In this document: positions 14,526-22,795 of the stretch, piece after piece
Layout: each line of letters begins with the position of its first letter
How positions within the stretch are numbered: the first letter of the stretch is position 1
Assembly (NCBI GenBank): GCA_002688095.1
Contig: NZCA01000004.1
Coordinates: 1-36,297, forward strand
Direction of reading: 5' to 3'
Length of the DNA stretch: 36,297 nt
Source: Nanobdellota archaeon
Lineage (GTDB): Archaea > Nanobdellota > Nanobdellia > SCGC-AAA011-G17 > ARS1403
Position numbers and translations under genes: made by a program
The notes under the pieces: model-generated
The model's database searches: none
What the model saw: the letters and a program-made list of their open reading frames with translations, nothing else
What the model was told of the DNA's origin: nothing

Positions 14526-16340
14526 TTATTTTTTTAATAATTTATCTAGTTCATCCATAGACCTATCTAATTCTTTATCCAGGAATTTCTTAACGGGAGA
14601 CTTTCTAGTTCTAGGATGGGTTCTGGGTTTGTAAGGGCTAGAAGGTTTTGTGGATAATTTGGGTGTATAGGCTGCTATGCCTTTTCCTTTAGTGTCTTTT
14701 TTAAATTTGATTAGACCCTTTTTGTAAGCTAAGAAAGCGCCGCCTCCACCTGCTAAAAGTAAAGCAATAAGCATTAAGAACCAGAATAAAGCGCGAGATT
14801 TTTCATCTTCGTCTGAGCCTCCAGCTCCTCCATCAGTACCTCCAGTACCGTCTGTTCCCCCACCATCCCCGCCTGTTCCACCAGTAGCTTCACAGTTTCC
14901 AGTATTGAAATCCCAAGTGCCATCTGCTCCAGAAGATGTAGAACAAGGTTTCCCATCACAATCTAAGCAAGAACCGTCTTCAGCAGCATCACAAATATCA
15001 TCATAATCACAAGCAACAGAACCAGGTATTGGACAATCATCTCCCGGGATGTCTTGGCACATACTAAAAGCATCCATTTGACCGTCACATAAATCAGGAG
15101 TTACACAAGGGGAACCTATTGGAGGTTCATCATCACCGTTTTCGCCTTCACAAGTATTTCCATTATTTATGGTAGTTTGAGTACAGTCAGAAGGACAAAT
15201 ACAACCATTTAAATCTCTACATTTTTGATCACAATCTGTTAGAATCGTTTTATCTCCTGGATCGGGAGTTGTGGTTGTAGTTGAAGAACCCAGGGCGTAA
15301 ATAGCGGCTGCTGTGGATTTAACTGTACAGAAATGTTTGGGCCAACAACCAGTTGAATCTCTTTGGTTCTTGATAAAGGTGGAGGATTTATTTTTTGTTT
15401 CTGAATCAGGAATTAAGGAATTAACTAAACTTGTTGTATGTATATTTGAAGAAGCCCAATAACCACTTGTTGCTTGAGTAGTCTCTAAAGCAGTTAAATA
15501 ACTGGATTGGGAAGTTAATTCGTAAAGAATGGCATTTTGAAGTGCAGTTAAGGAAGGTCTTTCTTTTAACCAAGTAGGATCTGGATTTTTATTTCTTTTG
15601 TTTAAAGCAAGTAAAACATAAGCTGTTATTTCTGAGTCGCAAGTAGATCTATAAGTAGGACCCCAACAAGGAATACCAAGTTGAATATCCACAATTTTTT
15701 GATTGGTTTTTTCTTCTTTAATGAAATAATCTACTATCTTGCTATTGCTTGCTGTTTTTTTATTGATTAAGGAAAGTGTAGGGGGGGCTGTTAAGGAAGA
15801 ACAGTCTATTTTTAAGTTATTATTAGTAGGGGTTATCATCTCCTCTTTTTCTACCTTAATCCAAGGAACATAGTCATTAGTATCTGGATTAAGAGTCAAG
15901 GTTTGATTTTTAGGTATGCCATTATTGATTAATTTACAAGTGCCAGCTTCATCTGAAATAAATTGGATTAGCCATTGTCCTGAAATATCTGAGGCAAACA
16001 TGGTTCGAGAATTAATTAACCAAGTGGTGGCGGTTTCTAAAGTTTCAGATGAATCTCCTATTTCCTCTAAAGCCCAAATAGACAAAGCTACATTTTTATT
16101 GTTACAAGAATTTGAAGTCATGCAAGAATCTAAATTAGTTTTTAATTGAGAAATCGCTCCTGATAATCTGGTAGTAGAAGCAAGTTTCTCATTAATAGCT
16201 AATAAAGCTAAGGAAGAATCTTCAATATTGGAATATTTTCCATTATCGGCTTGGGATAGTAACCAATCTGTTTCTGTAGAAGCTTGAGTAGAAATAAGTA
16301 AAATTACAGAAATTAATGCGAGTAAAAGTATCTTTTTGAT
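14526..16340 (-). CDS. Surface protein with alpha/alpha-toroid repeats, Cys-rich stalk and membrane anchor (apparent ATC start)
   Basis: A 604-residue protein. Residues 1-21 from ATC 16340 form a textbook signal peptide, (M)KKILLLALISVILLISTQAS. Residues 25 to about 350 hold repeats of the squalene-cyclase/prenyltransferase type (DWLLSQADNGKYSNIEDSSL, TATTWLINSR, SGYWASSNIHTTSLV, KSTAAAIYALG). Residues 370-483 contain more than 15 Cys. A Gly/Asp linker leads to a membrane helix at about 518-540 and a basic cytoplasmic tail. The first canonical start (ATG 16121) would delete the signal peptide and first repeat. A stop lies in frame just upstream of the Shine-Dalgarno site, and no ATG, GTG or TTG intervenes. 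The function is unknown. Confidence 0.82.
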   Translation of the reverse strand: MKKILLLALISVILLISTQASTETDWLLSQADNGKYSNIEDSSLALLAINEKLASTTRLSGAISQLKTNLDSCMTSNSCNNKNVALSIWALEEIGDSSETLETATTWLINSRTMFASDISGQWLIQFISDEAGTCKLINNGIPKNQTLTLNPDTNDYVPWIKVEKEEMITPTNNNLKIDCSSLTAPPTLSLINKKTASNSKIVDYFIKEEKTNQKIVDIQLGIPCWGPTYRSTCDSEITAYVLLALNKRNKNPDPTWLKERPSLTALQNAILYELTSQSSYLTALETTQATSGYWASSNIHTTSLVNSLIPDSETKNKSSTFIKNQRDSTGCWPKHFCTVKSTAAAIYALGSSTTTTTPDPGDKTILTDCDQKCRDLNGCICPSDCTQTTINNGNTCEGENGDDEPPIGSPCVTPDLCDGQMDAFSMCQDIPGDDCPIPGSVACDYDDICDAAEDGSCLDCDGKPCSTSSGADGTWDFNTGNCEATGGTGGDGGGTDGTGGTDGGAGGSDEDEKSRALFWFLMLIALLLAGGGGAFLAYKKGLIKFKKDTKGKGIAAYTPKLSTKPSSPYKPRTHPRTRKSPVKKFLDKELDRSMDELDKLLKK

Positions 16341-16350
16341 AGTATCACCT
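16338..16350 (-). promoter_or_regulatory. Ribosome binding site and ATC start of the secreted protein
   Basis: AGGTGAT (16350-16344 on the minus strand) complements the 16S 3' end. After the GG core come 7 nt (TGATACT), then ATC at 16340-16338. The arrangement and spacing are the same as at hjc. Confidence 0.6.
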
Positions 16351-16402
16351 TTTGAGTTTATTTGTAGAAATTAATATATATATGTTTCTATATTTTAGAA
16401 GG

Positions 16403-16927
16403 ATGGAAATTAAGGATTTAAAATTTTTAGCTAAAGGGAAGAGAAGTGAAGTTTACACTGGTTTCTTAGGTAAGAAAAAAGTTAGTGTTAAAGTGAGTCC
16501 TCGGGCTGGAATAGAAAGTAAATGGTTGAAGTTATTAAATAAACATAAAATCGGACCTAAATTTGTGAAAGTGTCTAAAAATGAGTTAATTTATGAATTT
16601 ATTTCTGGGAAGAGGATTGGGGAATGTTTGAATAAGAAGGTAGTTAAGAAAGTTTTAATGCAGTGCAGGATTTTAGATAAATTAAAAATTGACAAGAAGG
16701 AGTTAACTAATCCGTATAAACATATTTTAGTTCACAAAGGGAAGGTTGTTATGATTGATTTTGAAAGATGTCATAAAGTAAAAAAGAGTAAGAATGTGAC
16801 TCAGTTTGGGGAATATATAATGAGGAAAAAATTAGTTCCAAGAGTTAGTTTTACTAAATTACTGATAGAATATAAAAAAAATCAAAGTGAAAAGAATTTT
16901 AAGAAGATTTTGTCTTTCTTTTCTTAG
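16403..16927 (+). CDS. Bud32/RIO-like small protein kinase
   Basis: A 174-residue minimal kinase of the archaeal type resembling COG2112. It has a Gly-rich-loop remnant LAKGKRSEVYTGFLG, an ATP-site Lys at about 30 (KVSVKVS), a YEFISGKRIGE hinge-like segment, and VVMIDFERC at about 115-122, where DFE stands in for DFG. I chose ATG 16403 over ATG 16352 because homology begins there and a TATA-like TTAATATATATA lies about 25 nt upstream, so the mRNA is probably leaderless. The 3' end overlaps the primase gene by 29 nt, tail to tail. Confidence 0.75.
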   Translation: MEIKDLKFLAKGKRSEVYTGFLGKKKVSVKVSPRAGIESKWLKLLNKHKIGPKFVKVSKNELIYEFISGKRIGECLNKKVVKKVLMQCRILDKLKIDKKELTNPYKHILVHKGKVVMIDFERCHKVKKSKNVTQFGEYIMRKKLVPRVSFTKLLIEYKKNQSEKNFKKILSFFS

Positions 16928-18206
16928 GTTTATGTTTTTGATGAGCAAAGAATTTTCTTTTGGAGAAATTAACAGGATTTTTAGTGTTTGTGCAGTCTAT
17001 ACATTTAATACCCATATTTTTGTAGTAAGAATCGTTATCGCAATTGGGTGGAAGGACTTTGTCTATTTGTCTTTTGTGCCAGTTTAACTGAGATTGAATA
17101 TAACCAGCATGTAAAGCTTGATAATTTTTGTTATTCCAATCAAGAACTATTTTTTCTACTTCTGTAACAGGATAACCAACGCTTTTAAGGAAATTAATTA
17201 AAATAAATAAAGCTCTTTTCCTGCCATCTTCTTTTACTCCTTTTAGGATTTGGTTTATACAAGAAGGGAAAAATTTAGTTGGAATGGCAGTCTTTAATTC
17301 TTCATAAATTTTGGATGTTTTTATTTCTTCAGGTATTTGGACTAAAGAAGGTTTTTTGTTAACAGTGTCGAAAGCTTGGATGACTAATTCAGAAGCTTCT
17401 TTTTCTGTAGTTTTTGGTAGAAAGGAAGTAGTGGTTTTTACATTTTCAATCCTAGCTTTTTTTAGATTAAATGAAGGTAAATTTTCTATTGAAATGGGAA
17501 CTGAAATTAATCCTTTTTTTTCATTTAAAGAATAAGGAGCTCGATACATGTGTCTATTTGAAATTAAAATTGTGTCTATTTCAATTATAGAAAAGGGGTT
17601 GAATTCTTCATTTTCTAATAATTCTTCTTGGGGTTTGTTTACAGCTTTAGAAATTTCTTGTAGAGTGCTAATGTCTAAAATTTTTTCTTTTAATTGGGAT
17701 TGGACTATATCTTTTAGATGGGCAGCTATAGCTCTGGGAGCTTCTGGAAATAGTAATTTGATGTCTTTTCCATTAACTTCCTTTGGAAGGGAGGAAAAGG
17801 GTACTCCCAAATGTATTCCTGATCCGCCTGAAAATTTTAAGCCTATATTTTTTATGTTATGGAATTGTAAGGCTTTGATTAACAAAGAAGCTGTTGTTTT
17901 GGCATAGTCTATGAATTTTGTATCTATATCTAAGATTAAATCCCAACCTATTCTTAATTTATCTAATTGGGGTTGAGTCATTCCCGGTTTTAATAATAAA
18001 GAATTAGACCAATGTTCTTCAGAAATATGGAAAGAGGTGGCTCCTTGTTTTGCTAATTCGAAAATATCATTTTCAAAACTTACCATATCTGGACGTTTGC
18101 CAAAATTTCCCAATCCGTATACAGCAGAAAATTCTCTATTCTGAGAAGCGTTTACAATGGCTTTTTGGATATCTTTTCTGGAATAAAATTCTAAAATGTC
18201 TGCCAT
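16899..18206 (-). CDS. priS: Single-chain archaeal primase (PriS fused to PriL Fe-S domain)
   Basis: Synthesises RNA/DNA primers. The N-terminal part is PriS: WDLILDID with catalytic Asp93 and Asp95, SGGSGIHLG at 126-134, a third Asp near 211 (IIEIDTILIS), then RHMYRAPYSLNEKKGL. From about residue 305 the chain continues as the C-terminal PriL domain (FFPSCINQILKG, ALHAGYIQSQLNWHKR). The Cys set 316, 389, 402 and 405 fits the 4Fe-4S ligands. Such a fusion is known in Nanoarchaeum equitans. TTATAAATT about 25 nt upstream suggests a leaderless mRNA. Zn-site residues of PriS are not obvious. Confidence 0.92.
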   Translation of the reverse strand: MADILEFYSRKDIQKAIVNASQNREFSAVYGLGNFGKRPDMVSFENDIFELAKQGATSFHISEEHWSNSLLLKPGMTQPQLDKLRIGWDLILDIDTKFIDYAKTTASLLIKALQFHNIKNIGLKFSGGSGIHLGVPFSSLPKEVNGKDIKLLFPEAPRAIAAHLKDIVQSQLKEKILDISTLQEISKAVNKPQEELLENEEFNPFSIIEIDTILISNRHMYRAPYSLNEKKGLISVPISIENLPSFNLKKARIENVKTTTSFLPKTTEKEASELVIQAFDTVNKKPSLVQIPEEIKTSKIYEELKTAIPTKFFPSCINQILKGVKEDGRKRALFILINFLKSVGYPVTEVEKIVLDWNNKNYQALHAGYIQSQLNWHKRQIDKVLPPNCDNDSYYKNMGIKCIDCTNTKNPVNFSKRKFFAHQKHKPKKRKTKSS

Positions 18207-18253
18207 AAACTGAGAAAAAAAGAAGTAATTTATAAGTTCTATTGTAATGAAAT

Positions 18254-18643
18254 TTATTGTAGTTCTTGTTGTAATTGGTTAATCACTTGACCTATTTTTT
18301 GAATTTCAGATTGTAGTTGAGATATCATTAAAGTGATGTGTTTTTCTTGTTCTGCTATAAGTTTTTTAGCTTCCTTTACAGGTTTTTTTACCATTACTCC
18401 CGCCCCTACAGCCATCAAAACATCTTCAGGTTCTTTTAAATCAGCTTTAACCAGGACACCGGAAGATAAAGGACTTAAAAATTCTGAATCTTTTTTTAAT
18501 TTAGAAATTTCTTTTAAACTTATAGATAAATTGGAAATATCCTTTTTTTGCTCTTCTAATTTGGCTAACTGTTGTTTATATTGTTCAAATTGATTATTTA
18601 AAATTTGAAATTCTAAAGCCTTTTTTTGTTGGTCTTCTTCCAT
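18254..18643 (-). CDS. pfdA: Prefoldin alpha subunit
   Basis: Subunit of the hexameric prefoldin co-chaperone, which hands unfolded proteins to the thermosome. The 129 residues show the pattern of two long coiled coils flanking a beta-hairpin: an N-terminal helix (FQILNNQFEQYKQQLAKLEE), then LSPLSSGVLVKADL and VLMAVGAGVMVKK, then a C-terminal helix (ITLMISQLQSEIQKIGQVI). Length is a little under the usual 140. A TATA-like TTATAAAAA overlaps the aIF6 end 33-40 nt upstream, so it may have its own promoter at the tail of the ribosomal operon. Confidence 0.9.
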   Translation of the reverse strand: MEEDQQKKALEFQILNNQFEQYKQQLAKLEEQKKDISNLSISLKEISKLKKDSEFLSPLSSGVLVKADLKEPEDVLMAVGAGVMVKKPVKEAKKLIAEQEKHITLMISQLQSEIQKIGQVINQLQQELQ

Positions 18644-18678
18644 GTTTAAATATTAAGAAATTGGGTTTTTAAGGTTTT

Positions 18679-19338
18679 TTATAAGAATCCCAGGGTTTCG
18701 TCAATTCGTTGTATTTCAGGTCCAGAAGTATCTTTACCGGTGATGAAACCATTAAAATTAGCGATTATTCCAGATTTAATGTAAGGAGTACCCATATTTA
18801 CCGTACCTATGTCTGTTTTGACTTTAAAAAAAGCTTCAATTTGTTTAGTATTATCAGCGTCTCTGTGGACTAAACAACCCTTATTTGTAATGATTGCACA
18901 AGAACCAATTGTAGAAGATTCGGCGATTTCTAGTTTTTTAACTTTAAAGCCGTATTTTTTTAATTTTATAATGGCTTTTTCTTCTAAATTAGGATTAACT
19001 AAACAATTTTTTTTATTGATTAAAATATTATTACCCAAAGCAGTTAGATTGGTAGGTAAAATTAAGACTTTAACATTTGGAATTTTCTTTAAAGTTTCTA
19101 GTTCATCTTCTTGGATAAGTTCGGGAACAAATAAAAACTCTTCATTTCCAACACAAAAAACTCCAATTAAATTTGTATTGTGGATTGTGGTTTGATAAAT
19201 TGGAACGTTTAGAGCTTCTTGGATCTGTTTAATTGAGGTGGAAGGTAGATTTTTAGGTAATATGCAATAAGTATCTGTGGCAAATCCAAATAAACCAACA
19301 TTAGAATTGTTATGGAAATTAGTTTTTAAAATGTGCAT
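18679..19338 (-). CDS. eif6: Translation initiation factor aIF6
   Basis: Anti-association factor that binds the 50S subunit and blocks premature 30S joining. The 219 residues match the five-fold pseudosymmetric family: NSNVGLFGFATDTYCILP near the start, VPELIQEDEL, TALGNNILINKKNCLVNP, STIGSCAIITNKGCLVH, and IKSGIIANFNGFITGKDTSG near the end. Length is normal (220). It starts 2 nt after the L14e stop and is probably the last gene of the superoperon. In other archaea it usually sits by L31e. Confidence 0.95.
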   Translation of the reverse strand: MHILKTNFHNNSNVGLFGFATDTYCILPKNLPSTSIKQIQEALNVPIYQTTIHNTNLIGVFCVGNEEFLFVPELIQEDELETLKKIPNVKVLILPTNLTALGNNILINKKNCLVNPNLEEKAIIKLKKYGFKVKKLEIAESSTIGSCAIITNKGCLVHRDADNTKQIEAFFKVKTDIGTVNMGTPYIKSGIIANFNGFITGKDTSGPEIQRIDETLGFL

Positions 19339-19340
19339 AA

Positions 19341-19730
19341 TTATTTTTTCTCAGTTTTTTTATCTTCTTTTTTTGATTTTTCTTCCTTTTTTTGAGAGGA
19401 ATCCGTCCCTTTCATCCCAGCTTCTTTTTTGTCTTCTTTTATTTTTATTTTTCTTTGTTTAATAGGTCTGGGTTTAGCTTCCCTCTTTTTTCCTGTTTTA
19501 AGAATTTTAATTCCCAATTTTTCTAATTCTTTTTTTACAGCTTCAGAAGAAGCACCTTTCTTAATATCAAGTTTTTTATCTAAAAATTCTAAGTGTTTAA
19601 TATTACATTTCTTTTTACGAACATTTCCGTCTATTAAAACAAACGCATCATCTACTATTTCTACAACTGCACAAAAATTTCCAGAATCCCGTCCAGCTAT
19701 CTTTATAGCTAATTGTCCAACTTCTACCAT
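19341..19730 (-). CDS. rpl14e: Ribosomal protein L14e with basic tail
   Basis: Large-subunit eL14 with a KOW-type SH3 fold: MVEVGQLAIKIAGRDSGNF, CAVVEIVDDAFVLIDG, KCNIKHLEFLD. Residues 1-79 cover the archaeal domain. Residues 80-129 are a Lys/Glu/Arg extension (KREAKPRPIKQRKIKIKE and onward), longer than in most archaea. It overlaps L34e by 7 nt. In many archaea cmk separates L34e from L14e and cbf5 follows; both are missing here. Confidence 0.92.
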   Translation of the reverse strand: MVEVGQLAIKIAGRDSGNFCAVVEIVDDAFVLIDGNVRKKKCNIKHLEFLDKKLDIKKGASSEAVKKELEKLGIKILKTGKKREAKPRPIKQRKIKIKEDKKEAGMKGTDSSQKKEEKSKKEDKKTEKK

Positions 19731-19993
19731 TTTACATTCCTCGCTCTTTCAATTAATTTTTTTCTAGAACATTTAGAACATAAATTTGCAAATTTCCTAG
19801 ATGGAACTTTTTTAGATTTTGATGTTTGTTTAAGTTTAGTGGCCCTAACATTTGGAATCCCTAATAAAGTTTTTCCACATTCGGGACATTTAGGTTTGCT
19901 TGGTTTACGTTTTCTATATCTAGTTAAAACTCTGGAAGCGGTTTTAACAAAAACCTTTCTTCTACTTCGAGATCTATGTTTTGGTGCTGTCAT
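19724..19993 (-). CDS. rpl34e: Ribosomal protein L34e
   Basis: An 89-residue large-subunit protein eL34. It has MTAPKHRSRSRRKVFVKT at the start, the conserved KPKCPECGKTLLGIP zinc-knuckle pair at about 35-41, and LCSKCSRKKLIERAR near the end as the second CxxC. All four zinc ligands are present. Its stop overlaps the L14e start, and it begins 2 nt after the DUF106 gene. Confidence 0.95.
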   Translation of the reverse strand: MTAPKHRSRSRRKVFVKTASRVLTRYRKRKPSKPKCPECGKTLLGIPNVRATKLKQTSKSKKVPSRKFANLCSKCSRKKLIERARNVKW

Positions 19994-19995
19994 TT

Positions 19996-20433
19996 TTAGT
20001 GTACCCTTAATATTTTTCTTAACCCTATACTAAATACAATTGAAAATATAATGTAAATCCAAATCCAACTGTGGATTCCAAGGAAATTTAAATCTATCTC
20101 TGAATAAGTGGCTCTTAACCAGCTAAAGATGATCAAAATGGGAACTAAAGTTATTAAAGTAGGTTTGAAGCTGTTCATCATGTACTTCATGTTTTTTTCC
20201 ATAGATTGTTTTTGAAGTTGCATTAATCTTTCTGTATCGTGTTTAGCTTCTTTCATTTGTCCTTGAAGTTCTTTTAATTCAGCCTTTAGAGATTTCATTA
20301 ATTCTTGATCTGTAAAATATTTGTAAGCTACTGTGATTAAAGCTGTTAAAAGGAAGGAAATAATAATTAAGGCTCCTAAGGGATGCCAATTAATTAAAAA
20401 TCCAAAAATTGCATTAAAAAAACCGTTTAACAT
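19996..20433 (-). CDS. DUF106/EMC3-like membrane insertase
   Basis: A 145-residue archaeal member of the Oxa1/YidC/EMC3 superfamily, which helps insert membrane proteins alongside SecY. It has three predicted membrane segments: LGALIIISFLLTALITVAYK (about 18-37), TLITLVPILIIFSWL (about 91-105) and WIWIYIIFSIVFSIGL. The cytosolic coiled coil ELMKSLKAELKELQGQMKEA lies between the first two, and NMKYMMNSFKP precedes the second, as in the family. It shares one base with the secY stop. In archaea adk often lies between the two; it is absent here. Confidence 0.88.
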   Translation of the reverse strand: MLNGFFNAIFGFLINWHPLGALIIISFLLTALITVAYKYFTDQELMKSLKAELKELQGQMKEAKHDTERLMQLQKQSMEKNMKYMMNSFKPTLITLVPILIIFSWLRATYSEIDLNFLGIHSWIWIYIIFSIVFSIGLRKILRVH

Positions 20434-21887
20434 TAGGCCATCATCCTCCTTAAGGCAGGATACATATCCATCATATGTTGTTGAGCTACTTCTTCATACA
20501 ATCTATAAATAATCATAACTGTAAGCAAAATGCCTGTTCCAGATGTTAAAGCTCCTAAAAGATCTGCAAAAGCAGCTAAGAATCCCACTGTGATCGCACC
20601 CATTATAGTTAAAGGGAAAATATAACGGTTTAAAATTCTTTCTAAAACTCTTTCATCCCTTCTAAAACCGGGAATTTGTAAACCTGAAGCCATTATTTGT
20701 TTAGCTTGAGATTTGGCGTCCATACCAGCAGTTTGAACCCAAAAGATAGAGAATAAAACTGCGCCTGCCATCATAAATAAAGCATAAGTGAAAGCTTGAC
20801 CAAAAATGGGCCAATTAAATGAACCTGAAGACCAGGCAGCAAATATTTCATTAACTAAATTAGGAGAAGTAACCCATTTTGCTAATCCTGAAATAGGGGT
20901 TTGTCCCTGGAATTGACCAAAGATATGTTGGGAAATCCAAACCATAACTCCTGAGGAGTTTTCGACCCAACCTTGCATTAATCGAGCCCATAATTGCAGA
21001 TTGGCTATTAGGGCTGCCACTAAGATAACGGGAATATTAGAGGTATATATGAAACTTAAAGGCCATCTAACCCCATGTCCCCTAACCCTTCCAAAAGACA
21101 AGGGAATTTCTACTTTCATAGCTTGGGCATAAACTACCATCCCAAATACTACGACTGTGGCTACTATTGTAGATAAAGCTAACATGGCCCCCATGGGATT
21201 TCCGGATGCTAAAGATCTTAAAAATACCCAAATTTGTCCAATCGGGGCTTGGCCTGTACCGAAAGCCATAACTCCAGCTTGGGTTAGAGGTGATAGGGCT
21301 CTTACAAAGATTCCTGCTGATACATTGGCTGCAATGAATAAGGAAATACCAGAACCGAATCCCCATTTATTGATAACTTCATCCATGAATAAGACAATTA
21401 AACCACCCAATGTTAATTGAGCGATTAATAACATTTGTATAAATCTAAATTCAGAAGGGGGCAAGGCTGCAGAAGGTGCTAGACCCCCCATTAAAACATA
21501 AATACCCGCTTCAAAAACAATAAAGAAAATAGCTAAAGCTTTTTGTAAACCTTGAAAAAAAACTCTACCTTCGTGTGTGTTGGTGTCGAGTTTTAAAATA
21601 CCAGATCCTTTAAGCAATTGTAAGACAATAGAAGCTGTTACAATAGGACCAATACCTAAAGAAAGTAGAGAACCAAAACTGGCTCCTAAAATAACAGATA
21701 AAAATTCAAAATTTTGTAGGGCATTTTCTCCTAAACCATACAAAGGTAAAACAGAGAGAATGAAGAATAAAACCAAGATAATTAAGGTCCACTTTAATTT
21801 TTCTTTAAAAGGGAGCTTTTTTTCTGTAGGTCCTTTAATTTCAGGTAGGTTAGATAAAAGGCCTTTAAGAGAATCCTTAAGAGACAA
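20433..21887 (-). CDS. secY: Preprotein translocase SecY (Sec61 alpha)
   Basis: Channel subunit of the Sec translocon. The 484 residues carry the archaeal pattern: a short N-terminal cytosolic helix ending FKEKLKWTLIILVLFFILS, the plug-region LPLYG, LGIGPIVTASIVLQLLKGS (TM2b), KWGFGSGISLFIAANV, EIPLSFGRVRGHGVRWPLSF on the cytosolic loop, and FYALFMMAG-like later helices ending with MMDMYPALRRMM. Ten membrane segments are expected. Length is normal. Its start overlaps the L15 end by 11 nt, so channel and ribosome synthesis are tied together. Confidence 0.96.
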   Translation of the reverse strand: MSLKDSLKGLLSNLPEIKGPTEKKLPFKEKLKWTLIILVLFFILSVLPLYGLGENALQNFEFLSVILGASFGSLLSLGIGPIVTASIVLQLLKGSGILKLDTNTHEGRVFFQGLQKALAIFFIVFEAGIYVLMGGLAPSAALPPSEFRFIQMLLIAQLTLGGLIVLFMDEVINKWGFGSGISLFIAANVSAGIFVRALSPLTQAGVMAFGTGQAPIGQIWVFLRSLASGNPMGAMLALSTIVATVVVFGMVVYAQAMKVEIPLSFGRVRGHGVRWPLSFIYTSNIPVILVAALIANLQLWARLMQGWVENSSGVMVWISQHIFGQFQGQTPISGLAKWVTSPNLVNEIFAAWSSGSFNWPIFGQAFTYALFMMAGAVLFSIFWVQTAGMDAKSQAKQIMASGLQIPGFRRDERVLERILNRYIFPLTIMGAITVGFLAAFADLLGALTSGTGILLTVMIIYRLYEEVAQQHMMDMYPALRRMMA

Positions 21888-22317
21888 TTTGGCCCCCTGC
21901 AGCTTCTATTTTTTCTTTAGTTTTTTTAGAGACCGAACCCAAGATTTTATATTTTTGAGTAGGTGTTCCAGCTGATAACAATTTATTAATTTTTAATTTT
22001 TTAAAATCTACTTCCAAGAAACCTTCTTTTTCTGTAAGTAATTTTTCAGCTTTTAATTTTTCTAAGTGAGTTTCTAAGAATGAAATATTAACGCCCTTTG
22101 AAGGTTTTCGAGTTTTATTTACAAAACCTTGTTTACCAAAGTAGTCTTTTCCAAATATTTTGAAGATTCTTTGTTTATGATGATGGGCCCTTTTTCCAGA
22201 ACCAGCTAGGCCTCTTCCACCCCGGTTTCCAGCTCCTCTTCTCTTCTTTTTAGAACCCCCACCATGAGTATGAGAACCCCGGTATTTTACAACTTTTTTT
22301 CTTTTTGTGGTTGTCAT
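21877..22317 (-). CDS. rpl15: Ribosomal protein L15 (uL15)
   Basis: A 146-residue large-subunit protein. The Gly/Arg/His-rich N-terminal extension (YRGSHTHGGGSKKKRRGAGN, then RGGRGLAGSGKRAHHH) threads into 23S rRNA. The C-terminal globular part includes FLEVDFKKLKINKLLSAG and AAGGQIV. Length and order (L30-L15-SecY) are canonical. It overlaps secY by 11 nt. Confidence 0.96.
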   Translation of the reverse strand: MTTTKRKKVVKYRGSHTHGGGSKKKRRGAGNRGGRGLAGSGKRAHHHKQRIFKIFGKDYFGKQGFVNKTRKPSKGVNISFLETHLEKLKAEKLLTEKEGFLEVDFKKLKINKLLSAGTPTQKYKILGSVSKKTKEKIEAAGGQIVS

Positions 22318-22318
22318 T

Positions 22319-22795
22319 TTAAATCATCCTATTAAGTAAATCATTAATTTTTTCTTTTCTGTAACCCAAGACACCACCTAAAGAGAATGGAACTTTAATA
22401 CCCTTACGTTCAAATCCTTTTCTCGGTGGAGATAATCTGAAAAAGAATTTTAATCCGGGAACATCTTTTAAGGATTTTTTAGATTCAAAAAATTCTTTAG
22501 TGAATATATCAAAATCGGAGTTACCTTTCTTTTTTAAATATTCAGGAGTGATTCTTTTCTTTCCAGCCAATCTGCCCCTCTTTTCTAATAAAGATTGGAA
22601 TGTTTCTGGAGAGATTTCACCCCAAGTAACATAATCTTTTACTTTAGTCAACATTCCAATATACTGGGGAGTGTTATCTATAATGATAGCGTAATTTTTC
22701 TTGTAAAGTCTAAGCAATTTGAAAGTATCTCTAATCTCTCTCTTCAAACCGAGACTTCCCCTAATCCTAATCACTGCTATCTTTTTCTTTTCCAT
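22319..22795 (-). CDS. rpl30: Ribosomal protein L30 (uL30)
   Basis: A 158-residue archaeal L30. IAVIRIRGSLGLKREIRDTF begins the ferredoxin-like fold, followed by RLYKKNYAIII and QYIGMLTKVKDYVTWGEI. The archaeal C-terminal extension has LSPPRKGFERKGIKVPFSLG. Its start lies 29 nt inside the S5 gene in another frame, a longer overlap than most in this operon, which suggests coupled translation. Confidence 0.95.
   Translation of the reverse strand: MEKKKIAVIRIRGSLGLKREIRDTFKLLRLYKKNYAIIIDNTPQYIGMLTKVKDYVTWGEISPETFQSLLEKRGRLAGKKRITPEYLKKKGNSDFDIFTKEFFESKKSLKDVPGLKFFFRLSPPRKGFERKGIKVPFSLGGVLGYRKEKINDLLNRMI

Noticed and set aside
20130-20160. Possible extra gene such as adk between SecY and L34e
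   Set aside because: The gap is fully used by the DUF106 protein, and no adenylate kinase P-loop was found.
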